Part shown: positions 1-12,685 of the stretch, in pieces | How the letters are laid out: each line of letters begins with the position of its first letter | Numbering within the stretch: the stretch's first letter is position 1 | Assembly (NCBI RefSeq): GCF_020497125.1 | Contig: NC_059082.1 | Location: 27,674,965 to 27,738,964, forward strand | DNA length: 64,000 bases | Direction of reading: 5' to 3' | Source of the DNA: Mauremys mutica | Lineage: Eukaryota; Chordata; Testudines; Geoemydidae | Notes under the pieces: model-generated | Databases searched by the model: none | What the model was told of the DNA's origin: nothing | What the model saw: the letters and a program-made list of their open reading frames with translations, nothing else | Program-made: the position numbers and the translations under genes

Positions 1-162
1 CTATGGGCCTCATCTCCATTTCTGCCCTTAGGCATTTAAAATCTATATCCCCTGTGATTTTGTAGGTTATCATCTTCTGTGGCATGGGCATGTTGCCCTC
101 AATACAGAATGGCAAAGGCAAAAAATAAGTACAATTGGACATACATCATGACCAAGCATCAG

Positions 163-228
163 TTCATCAAGTCATAGACTTTAAGGCCAGATGGGATCAT
201 TAGATCAGGTAGTCTGCGAATCCTGCTT
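163..228 (-). mobile_element. Short CR1-like 3' end remnant
   Basis: The stretch reads like the reverse complement of a CR1 3' end: a segment close to TCATAGACTTTAAGGCCAGA followed by a degenerate 'gatcatctagtctgacctcctg' type phrase. A similar phrase occurs in the older CR1 at about 17960. It is only about 65 bp long and diverged, so the assignment is tentative. Confidence 0.35.
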
Positions 229-928
229 CTCTACTACAAATTTACCTTAACAATGAAGGCTGAGATTTTCAAAGCACAAATTCATGTTAATGGGGATTTG
301 TGCATTCAGATCTCCTATGCAACACTGACAATTTCAGCTGAAATGTATATCTGGCACCCAAACAGCTAATTCTCTTGGCTGTATCAGAGCTGAGTAAATA
401 CAGGAGCTCTTCACAGTGTGGGCAACCTTTTCAAATATCTCTAACTTAAGAACCTAAGTTCTTTTGAAAGTCAATGGGACATAGGCTCCTAAGTAAACTG
501 GATGCTTTAGAAAATTGTATCCACAGTCAATTGTCTGTAACTGTCAGGGACTGGGGTCTACAGCAGAGCCAGTCTGCAGGCAACCTTATCAGTAGACCTG
601 GCGTGCAGCAGACTGTCTGATTAGACAGAGTGGCTCTTAAGCCAGCAGCAGCCCTTTGCTGGCGTCTAAATGGTCATGCCCACTGCTGTGACAACTCCTT
701 AGCTGGTTCTGCTCCCACCTTGCACCCAATCAGTCTTGCCTCTGTCCTGCCCCAGCCTAGAAATGCCCCCCACTTACCCTGCTTGCTCCAATTCCTGACC
801 TCCACCTTGACCCTTGCTTCTAACACTTCTGGCTCTGAGCATTGTCCTTCCCAATTCCTGCTCCAACCATTGGGCCTGACACCTGTTCTGACCACAATGC
901 AAGACCACCCTGGTCCCAGTCCCAGATT
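229..928. other. Unassigned non-coding DNA
   Basis: No gene is recognised. Around 424-515 there is a weak palindrome of the type 'cctaagt ... acttagg' with the phrase gaaagtcaatgggac in the middle, resembling a diverged palindromic MITE common in reptile DNA. The 107-codon frame at 630-953 begins with GTG and has no recognisable domain, so I do not call it a gene. Confidence 0.5.
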
Positions 929-1131
929 ATATGGAGATATACCTATCTCCTAGAATGGAAAGGGACCTTGAAAGGTCATGGAGTCTCAGCCCCCTGCCTT
1001 CACAGCAGGACCAAGTACTGTCCCTGACAGATTTTTTTGCCCCAGATCCCTAAATGGCCCCCTGAAAGACTGAACTCACAACACTGCCTTTTGCAGGCCA
1101 ATGCTCAAACCACTAAGCTATCCCTCCCCCA
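929..1131 (-). mobile_element. tRNA-derived SINE (tortoise Pol III type)
   Basis: On the reverse strand the element starts GGGGGAGGGATAGCTTAGTG and carries an A-box-like TAGCTTAGTGG (about 1109-1120) and a B-box-like GTTGTGAGTTCAGTC (about 1068-1083), the internal Pol III promoter of a tRNA-derived SINE. The 3' part includes GACCTTTCAAGGTCCCTTTC, like a CR1 LINE 3' end, which fits the known way such SINEs borrow LINE machinery. It ends in a short ATATCTCC-type tail. I recognise it as the abundant SINE of cryptodiran turtles. It is diverged but near full length. Confidence 0.8.
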
Positions 1132-3910
1132 CCAAAACAGTACCAACTGAGAGAATTTATTTTGCACAAGAGAGTTTTGTTCAGCACGATAAAAACAGAC
1201 CACATTTCATGTCCACCTTAATTAAAATGTCAATAAGAGAAACAGAAGTCTGAGAATTTAAATGTAACTGCATAAAAGTGCTAGTGATTTGTAGCTTATG
1301 GATTCTGACCTAGTATTGTGATTTTACCTACACTGTCAGCAAATTACACTTCAGCATTCTTTCTAAATATAGTGCTTGCTCAGTTCAATCAAGCTGATTT
1401 GCATTAAGTTAGCACAATAAAACTAGTGCATAGTGATGCAATTAATAGTGCAATCACCAATGCACTTTTATAAAGAAAGAAAAGTGTTGTCAGCATAAAG
1501 AAACAGAGAGAATAACCTGCATATGTAGGTTACATTCTAGGTAAAGTCAGAAAACAACAAGAACCTGCACAAGGCAGCATAACTTGATAGGAAAAAAAAA
1601 TCAAATCTGTCTGTCTTTTAATGAACCAACTGTTTCCTATCAGGAGGGTAAGATTTCATCTGTTAGGGATAAATATGAAAAAAACCAGAAGAATGAAATT
1701 TGATAAATTAGATCTTACAGTTCAGGAGACAGAAATCCCAGAACAAATCAATACAAAAGTCCCCTACCATGTAACACCTATTCATAACATCATAGCTGTC
1801 ATGTGTTTCTTTTTGATAATGCTGAAATTGATTAGGACTGAATGTAGAGTGCTCTCATGAGAATAAAATATTTGTAAACAAAGGATTTTTATTTCATTAT
1901 AAAGCTGTTAGTTCTGGAGTCCTGGCCAAATTCCAGTCTAGGTAATTACATTCTGTCTACCTAAATGCTCTCTGTAACCCTAATTGGAAATATTTTTCTT
2001 AATTTCCTGCCCTAAATTGTGGCACACTGTTTCAGTGTGCTGTGATATAGCTGCTGTGTTCCACCCCAGAAGTACCTGCACTTCAGTAACATGATTCCTG
2101 TCTCCACATCATAAAGTATATTAGAGAGATCTTCTGGATGAAAGGACTGAATTTGGTTATTTTAAATGTAAGATATTATTAAATGACAATTGCTAAAATT
2201 GAAATGAGGTGGTTATTATTAAGACCTTGAGAACTGTCTTTGTGATGAAAAATAACAGGAACCGTTAGTTGCTGCTTCTGTAAATATTACTGGTGCCAGT
2301 TCAAAATTCACTCTGATTTTTTCAACAAAGAATTAACTAATGTTCAAATTCCCATCAGATCTTTTGGAGCATGCTAAAGCAATATTTTAAATCTCATAGT
2401 AAAATTAATATCAAAGCATTCACATTTCCTTTTTCATTCTTAACGATCTTGCCTTGTCTTTAAGTCTTTATTTTCCCTGTATTTTGATTTAGGTAGAATT
2501 TACTATAGACTGATCATTTTGTCTTAGATGAGAACATGCAGAGCACATTCTCATAAGCACTGCAGTTCGGTTCTTCCTGTACAAAACCAGCTACTTAGAT
2601 ACCTTAGTGATGTGCAAGGACTAAAAATTGTAGAGAGAAAACATAGCAGTAACAAGGGAATTGGTGCTCACTTCTGTTTCAATAAAGTGCCCAGGGCTAA
2701 GGGCTGCCTCTCTTCTCCCTATCTATAGATGTAACAGTAGCATGTTATCTGAGGTCAGTTCAGTTAGAATATTCCCTCTCCAGTTTGCTGCTCCATATAA
2801 CAATCAGCAATCACAAAGTGAGGGAAATTAATAATAAATTTATTCCTATGTCTACCTGTTAAAATTCATGGGTTAAAGTATGAATAATGACATGGGGTAA
2901 TAAAACAAATCTGAAACTACATACAGTTTGCAAAAGGAAACCCCATTTTATATAGATGAAAAAGAATTCTAAGCAACAGTCTACGCAGAGGCTTCTGAGC
3001 CTTATCCAAAGCAATTTCTATTTCAAAAATAAACATTTGTTTCAAAAGCCATTCAAGGTTGTGAAGTACAATATATCTACTTATCTCACATCATATTATT
3101 GTCTTGTATCCAGTGCTTGGGGTTTAACAATTAATAGCCAGGGACATTATACATCTTAATTTGTGCACACAATAAACACTCCCCATTGGTCCTATACTGC
3201 ACTGCCCCTTGTGGAGCTCCAGCTGTGCAAAAGGAGTGCAACATGATTTTGCCATCCCATTGCACAGGTGTCGATGATTACACTAGGTACAAGGCAGTGG
3301 AAAAGGTGTTTCTCACTGTGTGCACATGGGCTAAGCTGCTGTTATCCCAAGCACAATCTAAAGGCAATGTGTTGTTCCAAATGGTGCTCTGCAAATGACA
3401 TCTGTTTAAACGAAATCTAATGAAATTCATGTGTGTCTGTAAAAGTGCTTGCTGTGCTGAGAAGCATGCTAGCCTAGGATGGTTAGAGTGCTGTATTATT
3501 AGACCCAAGATGTGGGCATTTGAAATTAATACAATATTTAAATTGATATTTTTATTTTAAAGAATATAAATTAAAGTCATCTGAAAATAGTTCAGATTGT
3601 TTGTCTATGGAAACCAATAGCCAGGATCCCTAAACAGCCAATTAGCACCTTGTTATTCCTGCCCACCATTGAGGGGTAAGAATATTTTAAAACATAAGTT
3701 GACTGAAGTGCTCCAACCCTTAATGCATTCTAATATGACGTAATTATACACAACTTGCAATCACCAATGAGAACAGCCACTGCCTTTTGCTTATGGCAAG
3801 TGATTGTATCTCAGCCATCCAGTCCCAGACGGTATCCCTTCCTCCCTTTGTTTACCAATGTCCTACCTGCATCACTCCATGAATGTTGTGTTTCCCTTGG
3901 TCTAGCTTTA
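1132..3910. other. Unassigned AT-rich non-coding DNA
   Basis: No convincing gene, RNA gene or intact repeat was recognised. All frames are under about 80 codons and lack family features. Confidence 0.5.
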
Positions 3911-3918
3911 GATAGGAA

Positions 3919-4242
3919 CAGGGGCGGCTCTACGAATTTGGCCGCCCCAAGCAGTCATGCCTGTGGGAGGTCCACCGGAACCCCGGGAGCAGCGGACCTC
4001 CCGCGAGCATGACTGTGGAGGCTCCGCTGGTCGCTCGGCTGGACCTCCCGCAGCTGCGGAGGGTTCGCTGGTCCCGCGGAGCTTCCGCAGGCATGTCTGC
4101 GGGAGGTCCAGCTGAGCCGCGCGACCAGCGGACCGTCCGCAGTCATGGCTGTGGCAGGTCCGCTGCTCCCGGGCTGCCGCCCCTGCCGGCAAATGCCGCC
4201 CCACGCGCGTGCTTGCCGCGCTGGGGTCTGGAGCCGGCCCTG
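3919..4242. mobile_element. Non-autonomous hAT-type element with 8-bp TSD
   Basis: A GC-rich 324-bp block inside AT-rich DNA. Its ends are imperfect inverted repeats, CAGGGGCGGCTCTA on the left and, read on the other strand, CAGGGCCGGCTCCA on the right. It is flanked by a perfect 8-bp direct repeat GATAGGAA (3911-3918 and 4243-4250). An 8-bp duplication with CAGGG-type ends is the signature of hAT transposition. The interior holds several inverted segments around 'gcagtcatg' and 'gcgggaggtcc'. No transposase is encoded; the frames over it are by-products of GC richness. Confidence 0.85.
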
Positions 4243-4250
4243 GATAGGAA

Positions 4251-7200
4251 TTTCTCTGGGCCAAGAACCTTGACTTTTCTATTTTTCCTATCAAGCATCA
4301 TGCACACATCTGGATTTACCCACCCCCTCCAAAAGAACACACATTCTTGTTACTGAGATTCCTGGGAAACAATTGAGATCCCATTCTTGTCAGCAATTTT
4401 TTAATTCAGCCAAGTTTCACTTGAAAACACCTACGGCTTGTGCTCTTAAATAATTTATATTTGGCACGATGCCTTAAATATTCCTCTACTCTGAATCTAA
4501 TTTAGAGAGCTATGATGTTCTGAGCAGTGGGGCCATTCACTTTTGAGGGCCTCAGTAAAATTTCCGCTAGCAGACCATTCCTTTATACCCACATTACTCC
4601 ATCCTCCTGTCATCTACTGAAAGTCAAGTTAGCAGAAAAGATTAAAACATAGTTTATTATTCAAGATTTATTTTCTGTGACACAAGAGAAACTAAATTTA
4701 AAACAAGCAAACAACCAACAAGAAAAAACTGCCTGAAGCAAGTAAATAAAAGCTAAGCAAACCCAGCAAACCAGAAATAGAACAAACTAGGAAGGAAAAA
4801 AAAGTCCTTTTGAGTTGGTTGTTGCATCTGGTTTATAGTAGCATAGCTAATAAAAAGGAGACCGGATAACCATTCCATCAAATAAACCACGGAAGAAGAA
4901 TGTTAAGGTTGTATGGTTAAATACTTAACGTCAGGAAATGCTGCAGCTAAGGTTACACGTGTAGCTATAACTCTGCTACTCGTATCTATGCTTTATCATA
5001 CAATTTTAGTTACATGATCATATAGTATTTTGCAAATAATTCAGTATAATATCAAACAATTTCAGGAGACATGAGCCCTCCCCATTTCCTTTGCTGTGAA
5101 AAGGGGCCATGCACTGCAGCAGCCTTTCGGATAGCGCAACACATTCCCTTCCTCCTAGTGAGCAACTTCCATGGCCCAATAGGAAGCAGGGATAGGACGA
5201 TAGTTCACCTTTTCCCAACCACTTTGGATGATGTGTCTCTCTGGGGAATCATACTGGGAGCAGCCAGGGCTCCAAAATCTGGCCCTTAATATTTAAATAA
5301 AATCTACTTTCTTCAGGACATGAACTTTGGTAAAAGGCTCTCATGTCAAAATGCTTTGAAATAGCAGAAAACATTACTGAAGCAGAGTTCATTTTATTAG
5401 TCAATCAATTACCTTCTGAGGACTTGCTGTAAATTCAAGGGCTACAAGAAACCACTGACTAAGTCACCATTCTAAGATATTTGCAAAATACCCTGCTAAC
5501 TCCGTGGTAATGAGTGAAGAAGCAGGGACACTACTTTAAAAAAATCTGATGTTGCAATGATTACGGATCTCAACAGATCAATAGAAAATACAAACCCTCA
5601 AAACTGCACAGGAAATACAAACCCAGAGCCTGTATTTACATATCGGAAGCCCTATCTACTATCGCATTGTTTAAAATGTAAATAGATAAAGCACATTTAT
5701 TAATTGAGATGTACTCTTTGGAGCGGACAATTGAAAAGACCTCTTAAATTCACTGATTTCTGGCCATTGGAACACATGGGGCAGGTAGGGCCTTTATAGC
5801 CATGGATGCTTACGGTAGTCAGGTTTACTGTGTAGTGTAGATTTAATAGGGGAATGGACTCCATCTCACCACTCTGTGATATTGAATGGTGCTATGCCAG
5901 CTTATTATATACTACAGCTACAGAATTAAGCTGAATTCAAACACCAGTGTGAGTATGGAAAATATGGCAAAAACACCTACATATGTATAGAGATACATGA
6001 CTTGCCAAACCACCCTAGTCAAAAACATCAGGGATCTTGGAAATGGAACAGAATAAATACTGAGTGCAAGAGCAAAGGGTAATGGTCAATTAATTTTAGC
6101 ATATAATCAATACAGTGTGCAGTTTTAGATGCATGGTAATGAGAGGCCTAGTAATTTTGCAAAAGCTAGTTGAATGCACTTGTAACTTTAAGTTAGTTAA
6201 TATCAAAGCACTGCCTCTTTTCCCTCAGATCTAAAATGAGATGGCTAAAGCATTCTGGTTTTCTTTGCAGGGGTTACACCAAAAAACGTTGAATTGTTTG
6301 GACCCATTACTCCCATAGATTTTCAAAATATTCTCTTAGTACTATTAAGATGGACACTATGGCCAAACCCCCCAAAAGAGGCATTTTCTGTCTCCTGGCA
6401 AGGCTCTGCAGGATAACACAGCATGCAATACATCCTCCAAACCCACAGCCCTTCCTCTAAAAACAGATTGCTTGGGAAAGACAGAGAGGAAAAGTTATTG
6501 AATAGGTCACCGTAACATAATATGTATGTTTGCATGTTACAGAGCATGTTGATAGTGACAATTATGAACACATTTCTCACTCATTACAAACCTATCTAAC
6601 ATAAAGCAACAGATTATTTTCCACACATCATAAAGCAAGATATTTTAATAGGCTCTTGTAGTACATATATTATCTTGAAGTAATGAAATAATCATATAAA
6701 TTGAAAACTATATAATGGAATTTTTATATATCCATCAGGTCTTACAAATTGTCTAGCATATCTTTTATACTGTATTGTAATTAGAAAGGAAAGAGACTGA
6801 AGATATATACTAAGCATGCAGGTACTTAGTATACAACCAGCATGATGCATTTCCTTCCTCTCATTGAATTAGAGAAAGAAATTCATCCTATGCCTTTGTC
6901 AGCGATCAGTTCATTTGCGGAGATACGTCAATCTTAAGCTAATTTTCACAAGACTAAACAGAGAAAAGTTCTTCCAGCTGCCAACTCAGACAACTTACCC
7001 TGACTACAGGCTATCAAAAAATATGAAAACAGTTATAATCAATGGTGGAAATAAAAGAATCTTTGAATATTGTGTATAATAAGAAATTGGCTGAACAAAT
7101 TACATACAAGTTCCAGGGTGACTTACTCCCTAATGGAAACACAAAATAATTTATAATGAAAGGAAGAGTTAGTGACTGCCAGAATCCAAGAAAAGAATAC

Positions 7201-7443
7201 TTTCCAAGAAAAAATGATTGAAGGTATCTGTTACCAAAAACCTGAAATGCAAACTTCCTCCTCAAAGCACAACAGCTTCCAGGCATTTGGTTGAAGGATC
7301 TCTCCTTTTTGTGACCCAATATGTGCCCAGAAGGATTGCCAGTTCTGCATAAACAATCCTAAAAAAAGACCAATAATTGTGCCATGAGCCGACAGAAACT
7401 TCTCAAAACGCAAGAACTATTTTATCTCTCTTAGTATTTACAT
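4251..7443. other. Unassigned AT-rich non-coding DNA
   Basis: No gene or recognisable mobile element was found. Short frames here, for example 6323-6580 and 7014-7319 on the reverse strand, lack conserved motifs. Confidence 0.5.
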
Positions 7444-7454
7444 GGTCCCCATTA

Positions 7455-7677
7455 ACATAGTATCTGAGAACCTCACACTCTTTACAGTGTTTATCCTCAC
7501 AACACCCTGGTAAGTAAGTACTATTATCCCTATTTTACAGATGGAGAACTGAGGCACAGAGAGGCTAAGTGACTTACCAAAGTCATTTCCATAGGAAATC
7601 TGTGGCAGTGTAGGCAGTTGAACCCAGATCGCCTGCATCCTACATTATTTGCCTAACCATTGGATAATCTTTCCTCA
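7455..7677 (+). mobile_element. MIR-like SINE
   Basis: Contains the characteristic MIR order: tcctcacaacaccctgg, ctattatccctattttacag, gaactgaggcacagagaggc, taagtgacttaccaaagtca, then ggcagttgaacccagatc. This is the CORE-SINE/L2-tail region shared across amniotes. It lies in the consensus orientation and is diverged by scattered substitutions, so it is an old insertion. Confidence 0.8.
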
Positions 7678-8030
7678 GATATTAAGAACTCCAGTTGGGC
7701 AAAGCTCCTCCCCTCAATTCCAGTCTAAAACCAAATGTTTGCACCTGATGAGTTACTTGAATGGCTGCTCCTGTCAAACCAAACAAACCGAAAGTGACAA
7801 GTTCCAGGTTTTCACAAAACTCTATGGATTTTGCTCACTACCAAAACCTGGTATCCTTGTCATCAAAACTGCACTAGTGGCTAATAGCCCCCAAGGCAAA
7901 ATCACAGCAAAGCTGCAATCACGGACTGGAGAATCTCGCCCACAATGTCAGAGAGAAAGCACATGCATGAGGTAAGGAGAAAAAACACACTGACGTGGAG
8001 AGAAATGTATAGATAATTATAGGGATCCAG
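7678..8030. other. Unassigned non-coding DNA
   Basis: Nothing recognisable. A 108-codon frame (7649-7975) overlaps the MIR end and has no domain signature. Confidence 0.4.
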
Positions 8031-8033
8031 TAA

Positions 8034-8287
8034 GGGCTTGTCTTCATGAGGAAAAAGGTGTTTTTCCACAAGATGGTTATCTCACAGGAAAATTCTACTA
8101 GGAATCAATGTGCTGGCAGTTTTATCTCCATATAGCTATTTGAGGTAAACACTGAGGAGAGGTCTACAGTTTACTTCAAACAGCTACATCGAGTCCGGTT
8201 TTCCTAGGACTACCACTAGGATTTTACATGAGATTCTTATCGTGTTAAAAAAAAATCACATCTTTTTCCCTCAGTGGAGACACAGGG
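8034..8287. mobile_element. Degenerate MITE with imperfect inverted ends
   Basis: The left end GGGCTTGTCTTCATGAGGAA and the reverse complement of the right end, CCTGTGTCTCCACTGAGGGA, pair imperfectly over about 30 bp including a shared GAAAAAG block. A TAA trinucleotide precedes the left end (8031-8033). The pattern matches the Harbinger-like 'GGGCTTGTCT' MITEs of turtles (compare 59185-59276), but the right target site is not clear. Confidence 0.5.
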
Positions 8288-8956
8288 TGTGACATGCCAA
8301 GATGAAGTGACAGTGGAGCATAGAAAGAGAAAATGGGAAAACAGTGAGAGTGATTAATTTTTACAGGAAGTTTGCTTTATTCAGCATTTTGACTATAACT
8401 TTTTAATGTTTTCAAATCCCTCTCCCCGCCCCCAACAGAATGGGGTGGACTCCTCCTTATCCTTCTAATTTTAATTCTGAAAAGTTGTCAGGTACAGACC
8501 AATGACACAAACCAAGGGACACCATATGCCTTGGTTTGAAACTAACAGAGAGAAGGCTATAGACTTGCTATGAACAGTTCTCACGTACATAATGTGTTAT
8601 AGCAAACAACTCTAGACCAGTACTGATATCTTCATAACAGACCCCATCGCAAGCTAGCGGATGTCATTAAAATACAGGAGCAGTTGCTGGAGATTTGCTA
8701 GTTGATAACATTCAGATACAGTACCTCCAAGCATTCAATTGCTTTGAAGCCTGAAGGTACATCTGTGCTTTGGCAGCTGCTTTTATTTAACCTTGGAAAT
8801 GAGAAAGAACACTACGGAATCTACTTTTTCAGCAATATAGCCTTCCTGAGGAAATACACTGGGGTTCGCTAAGAATCTCGACAGGTTTTATTTTAGTCAG
8901 TAATAACTTCCATTAATTATAGTCAGATGGAAATGGTAGGGCTGTAAAAGTACTTT

Positions 8957-9046
8957 GGGCCAAATTCTTTGCTGATTTACACTGGCACAAACCATTGAAA
9001 TAAATGGGAATGCACAAAGGTGTAAATCAGTTCATAGTTTAGTCTT
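8957..9046. repeat. Palindromic MITE-like repeat
   Basis: The block opens with gggccaaattctttgctg and gatttacac, has a central 'attgaaataaatgggaa', and closes with ggtgtaaatcag, forming a rough palindrome around GATTTACAC/GTGTAAATC. The pattern is a familiar dispersed palindrome in reptile and bird DNA. No clear target duplication is visible. Confidence 0.45.
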
Positions 9047-11394
9047 AATCTACCCTCAGACTGCTGTGGGCAGCTTTTTTGTTTCACTAACTAAATTTCC
9101 GCTGAACTTTTTTAATCAAGTGGAGTGTTGCAAGGCTGAAGAGGAGGTACTGTTGCATGGATGACTTAGTATTCCTGAAAAACTGATTTAAACATCCATT
9201 CTGGTGCGTGAGGACTTTTGTCAAGGTTTTCATTTTTAATTTCTTATTCAAGTTCATTGGAGCCTTCCTTGAATTGCAGCCAGAAGCGCGCGGATCACAG
9301 GATGAATGATTATGTCCATGGCTATCTAACTCTAATACAACTTTTTGTTTCATCTCCACATGCAGTAGCTCTATTCCTTCAATATTTATGGCTAGCATTT
9401 TGTTTTATAATTGGTTTTTCAAAAGGGAAATGCACAGCTGCTGGTATATCACAGTAGCTATAGGCTTTTGATGAATAACATAATATATGTGTCCAAACAT
9501 AAGGAAAGATTGTAGCACGACACACTTGAAAAGACTCCCCCTCTCACAGATTTTGGGAAAAGGTGGGGTAAAACCACTTGTGAAATTGTTTAAGGGGTAA
9601 ATTTTGCGAAAGGCTGAGATGGAGACTAACGTCTTTCATACATTCCCAGAACAGTTACAGCAGGGGCAGCAGAACAAAACTCCTTCCCTCCTCCTCCCCT
9701 CCACGGAGAAGGGGACAAAGCTATTTTTAGAACTGAGAATCAGAAGTGCAGGAGAAGAAGTTAATTAAATACCATGGGTGCCTCTATGGAACAGAAGCTC
9801 TGGAAGACTATTGGAATGTGTCTGGATAGGCCACTGAAGTTTGGAGATGGGTCAGGCTTATCAACTGTGGGAGAGAACCATTACTAACATTTCCTCACTT
9901 CCTAAGTCAAAGACCCAAAATTAGATAGTCAGGACCAAATTCCAGCCTGACTTTATACAACTTTATGCAACTTGACTAAAGTTAATGGAATTCCATGGTG
10001 TGAGTGTCAGGGTAGAATTTCACCCTGGTTCTGTAAATTGGTAGAGATCATTGATTAATGTAAGTTATTACTGACTAAAATAAAACCTGTCGAGATTCTA
10101 CAGTTCCTTCTCCAGCTCAGCAGGGAATTTGGACCCAGAGAAGTACTCTGCCCTACATAAAAGGAAAGGAACCACCTTCTTCTAACATTATCTGATCCTA
10201 ACAGAACTGCGGACATCTTACTCCATCCTAAATACATGTACCATATGCAGGTCCATATGGTGTACACTTAAGTCACCTGCTCAACACGGCCAGATTCCCC
10301 GGTGCATATAAAGCCAGCATATCTGATCCCAAGAGCATTGCCCAGTGGAAGGGGAATGCTCTGTAATGCATAGAGGCTCTTATGCCCTTCAAATCCCCAA
10401 GTGCTGGTTTCAGCCCCTTAGGGTCATAGATAACTGAAATAACTCAGAGAGAGCTTCAGGCTATTCTATATTATGCCTATGGGCTGGACTACCACCCCAG
10501 GACTAGACAGCAGTAAGGGTGAACTCCAGGCCACTTCATTTACTCCAGCCTGCACTGTGTGCTCCTCAGACACAGCTGAAGATTTGGCTCTCTATTTCTA
10601 ATCTGAAACTAGCCGAAGAATAGAAGCTTCATTACACAGGGTGGGTGATTCCCCAGGACTTCTATTAACTGCGCTTGAAACTATCTGTAACAAATAATTA
10701 AAATTAAAAACATGAATTTCCACATAGAATGAAAACTTCACATTGAATTCTGGATATTGGCTTCAGTAATATGAGTTGGTCTATTGTCCTGGTAATTATG
10801 CAGTACATATTATTCATTATCATACACCAGCTGTAATACAGCTTTTATATTGGCAAGTATAAAAACTCATTATGTGACCTGTAATTCTTGATTAAGAGCC
10901 AGGGAAGGAATGTTTGTAATTATTAAGGCGTGTCCATGTAATTCTGAGAGATGATTTTTAACCACAGGCCAGTGTAAGGATGCTGATGGTCAGTACAAGT
11001 TATGGGACAATATAGTGTGCATGGAATTAACTCTCATGTCAGGTTTAATGGCTTATAGTTGTAAGATTTGGAAAGTATCAGTGGGGTAGATGGTTAGCAT
11101 GTGATACAGGCTTAGATTCAATAGGAACCCTTTGACTGGAGGGGGAGATGAGAGAAGCCTGCACAGCCTGAAGAGTGGACTGGACTGGCTGAGATAACGG
11201 GTGGCCAAGGCAGCTATGGGTGATCCAATTATTCAATGCAGTCTTTTCAGCAGCTAGTAGGAGCCATGGCAGATTTTCAGATGGCCCCTACTTCCCGCCC
11301 TCAACACAAGCCCAGAGAAAGGGCACCACAGTCTGGTATGTAGGTCCCTGGAATGTGAGTCCAGAGCGCTGGTTTTTTTTCCTGGCTCTACCAG
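9047..11394. other. Unassigned AT-rich non-coding DNA
   Basis: No gene found. A weak relative of the 'ccaaattc ... gaatttcacc' palindrome lies at about 9930-10022. Frames at 9087-9398 and 9218-9457 overlap on opposite strands and have no motif. Confidence 0.45.
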
Positions 11395-11553
11395 TGACCA
11401 GCTGAGTGGCTTTGGGCACATCACTTCAACCCATAGTCACTCTATTTCGATTGTAAGCTCTTCGGGGAAAGGACTGTTTCTTAATATGGATTTTCACGGT
11501 GCCCGGAACAAAGGGGCCTCAATCTCAGATACAATTAAATAAATAATAAAAAT
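11395..11553 (+). mobile_element. SINE/LINE 3' tail fragment (MIR/L2-like)
   Basis: Contains tggctttgggcacatcactt, then attgtaagctcttcggggaa, then 'cccggaacaaaggggcctc' and an AAATAAATAATAAAAATAAA tail. The phrase 'ttgtaagctcttcggggcagggac' with a 'gcacaatggggtcc' box and an A/T-rich tail recurs in the window at 16140, 31681, 32936 and 39880. Clade assignment is uncertain. Confidence 0.5.
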
Positions 11554-12677
11554 AAATGGCAGGTGTTATTGAAATGGTCTGCCTTCCATTGGGACGAAGT
11601 TCTCCTAACAGGCCTGTCAGACTGTCACAACAAGGTGTAATTTATGCTTTGCTCCTCCCATTTCAGTTTTTATTAAGACTATTTTATTTAGGTATCTTGA
11701 AAACCTTTGTCTCCTGCATGAGGCACACACATCTCTCATTTATTTGGACAGTGGCTCCAGCAATCCACGGGTTTGTTTTCAATAATGGTTCTTACACGAA
11801 CAGTTTAAGCCACTTACCATGGCAATTATTCATTTTGCAGGATTTGAGTAGGAGAGTTCCATTTCTTATCTTACATTTACTTTATGCCACAAACATGTTC
11901 AGTACATAAATGATGTGAGAATATGGTCTCAACTTTAGGAGAGATTCACTTCACTCATAACTTGGCACCATAGATGAAAACTACCACCTAAAAAGCCTCA
12001 ACTGAGGTTAAATTCACTTGAAAGGCTCAGCAGTTTTAGCAATTTAACAGATTTCAAATAGCTAAGGTCCTATGAGAGAGTCTCTCCCTGCTTAGATTAA
12101 GTAAATCTTGTGGCATAAATCCATATTCATATGAATCATATTCCTTTAGCAATTTGAACCCGCCCAAATTAACATTCTACAGTGCTCTGCAGATCACAGC
12201 CATAATAAATGGCCAGGCTATTAAACTCTGATGGTTCAGCATGCCTTCTGTCATCAACTGAATTAACAAGTAGCTTTAATTTGTTTAGAGGTCTGCATTA
12301 ATTTACATAAATCAGCATTTTTTCAGCTGCATTGTTTCTGAAATGCTTTGGTACCATATCAGCTTAGGGCTAACTTGACATATTTGGAAACTCTAAGGGA
12401 CATTCAAGGTTACCTCTCACTTATGGTCTCTTTGTCTTGGATTGAGATCATGCCTTCCCTATGCTCTGGGGCCTATAGATCAAACATTTTCCTGTCTGTG
12501 AAGATAATATGGTCAGAACAGCACCCTTCAGAATAGACTGGTTCTCTCTTGGTGCCTTACAGTCTCTAGAGGCTGCACATATCGATAGCATTGTTAACTA
12601 AGATTTGAAAGCAGGATTTTTATTACTTGTGTCGATGTGTGAACTAGAAAGAACCCAGACTGACTTGCAGATGTAAT
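11554..12677. other. Unassigned AT-rich non-coding DNA
   Basis: No gene or repeat recognised. A 117-codon frame at 11556-11909 lacks recognisable domains. Confidence 0.45.
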
Positions 12678-12685
12678 GGTTAGAG

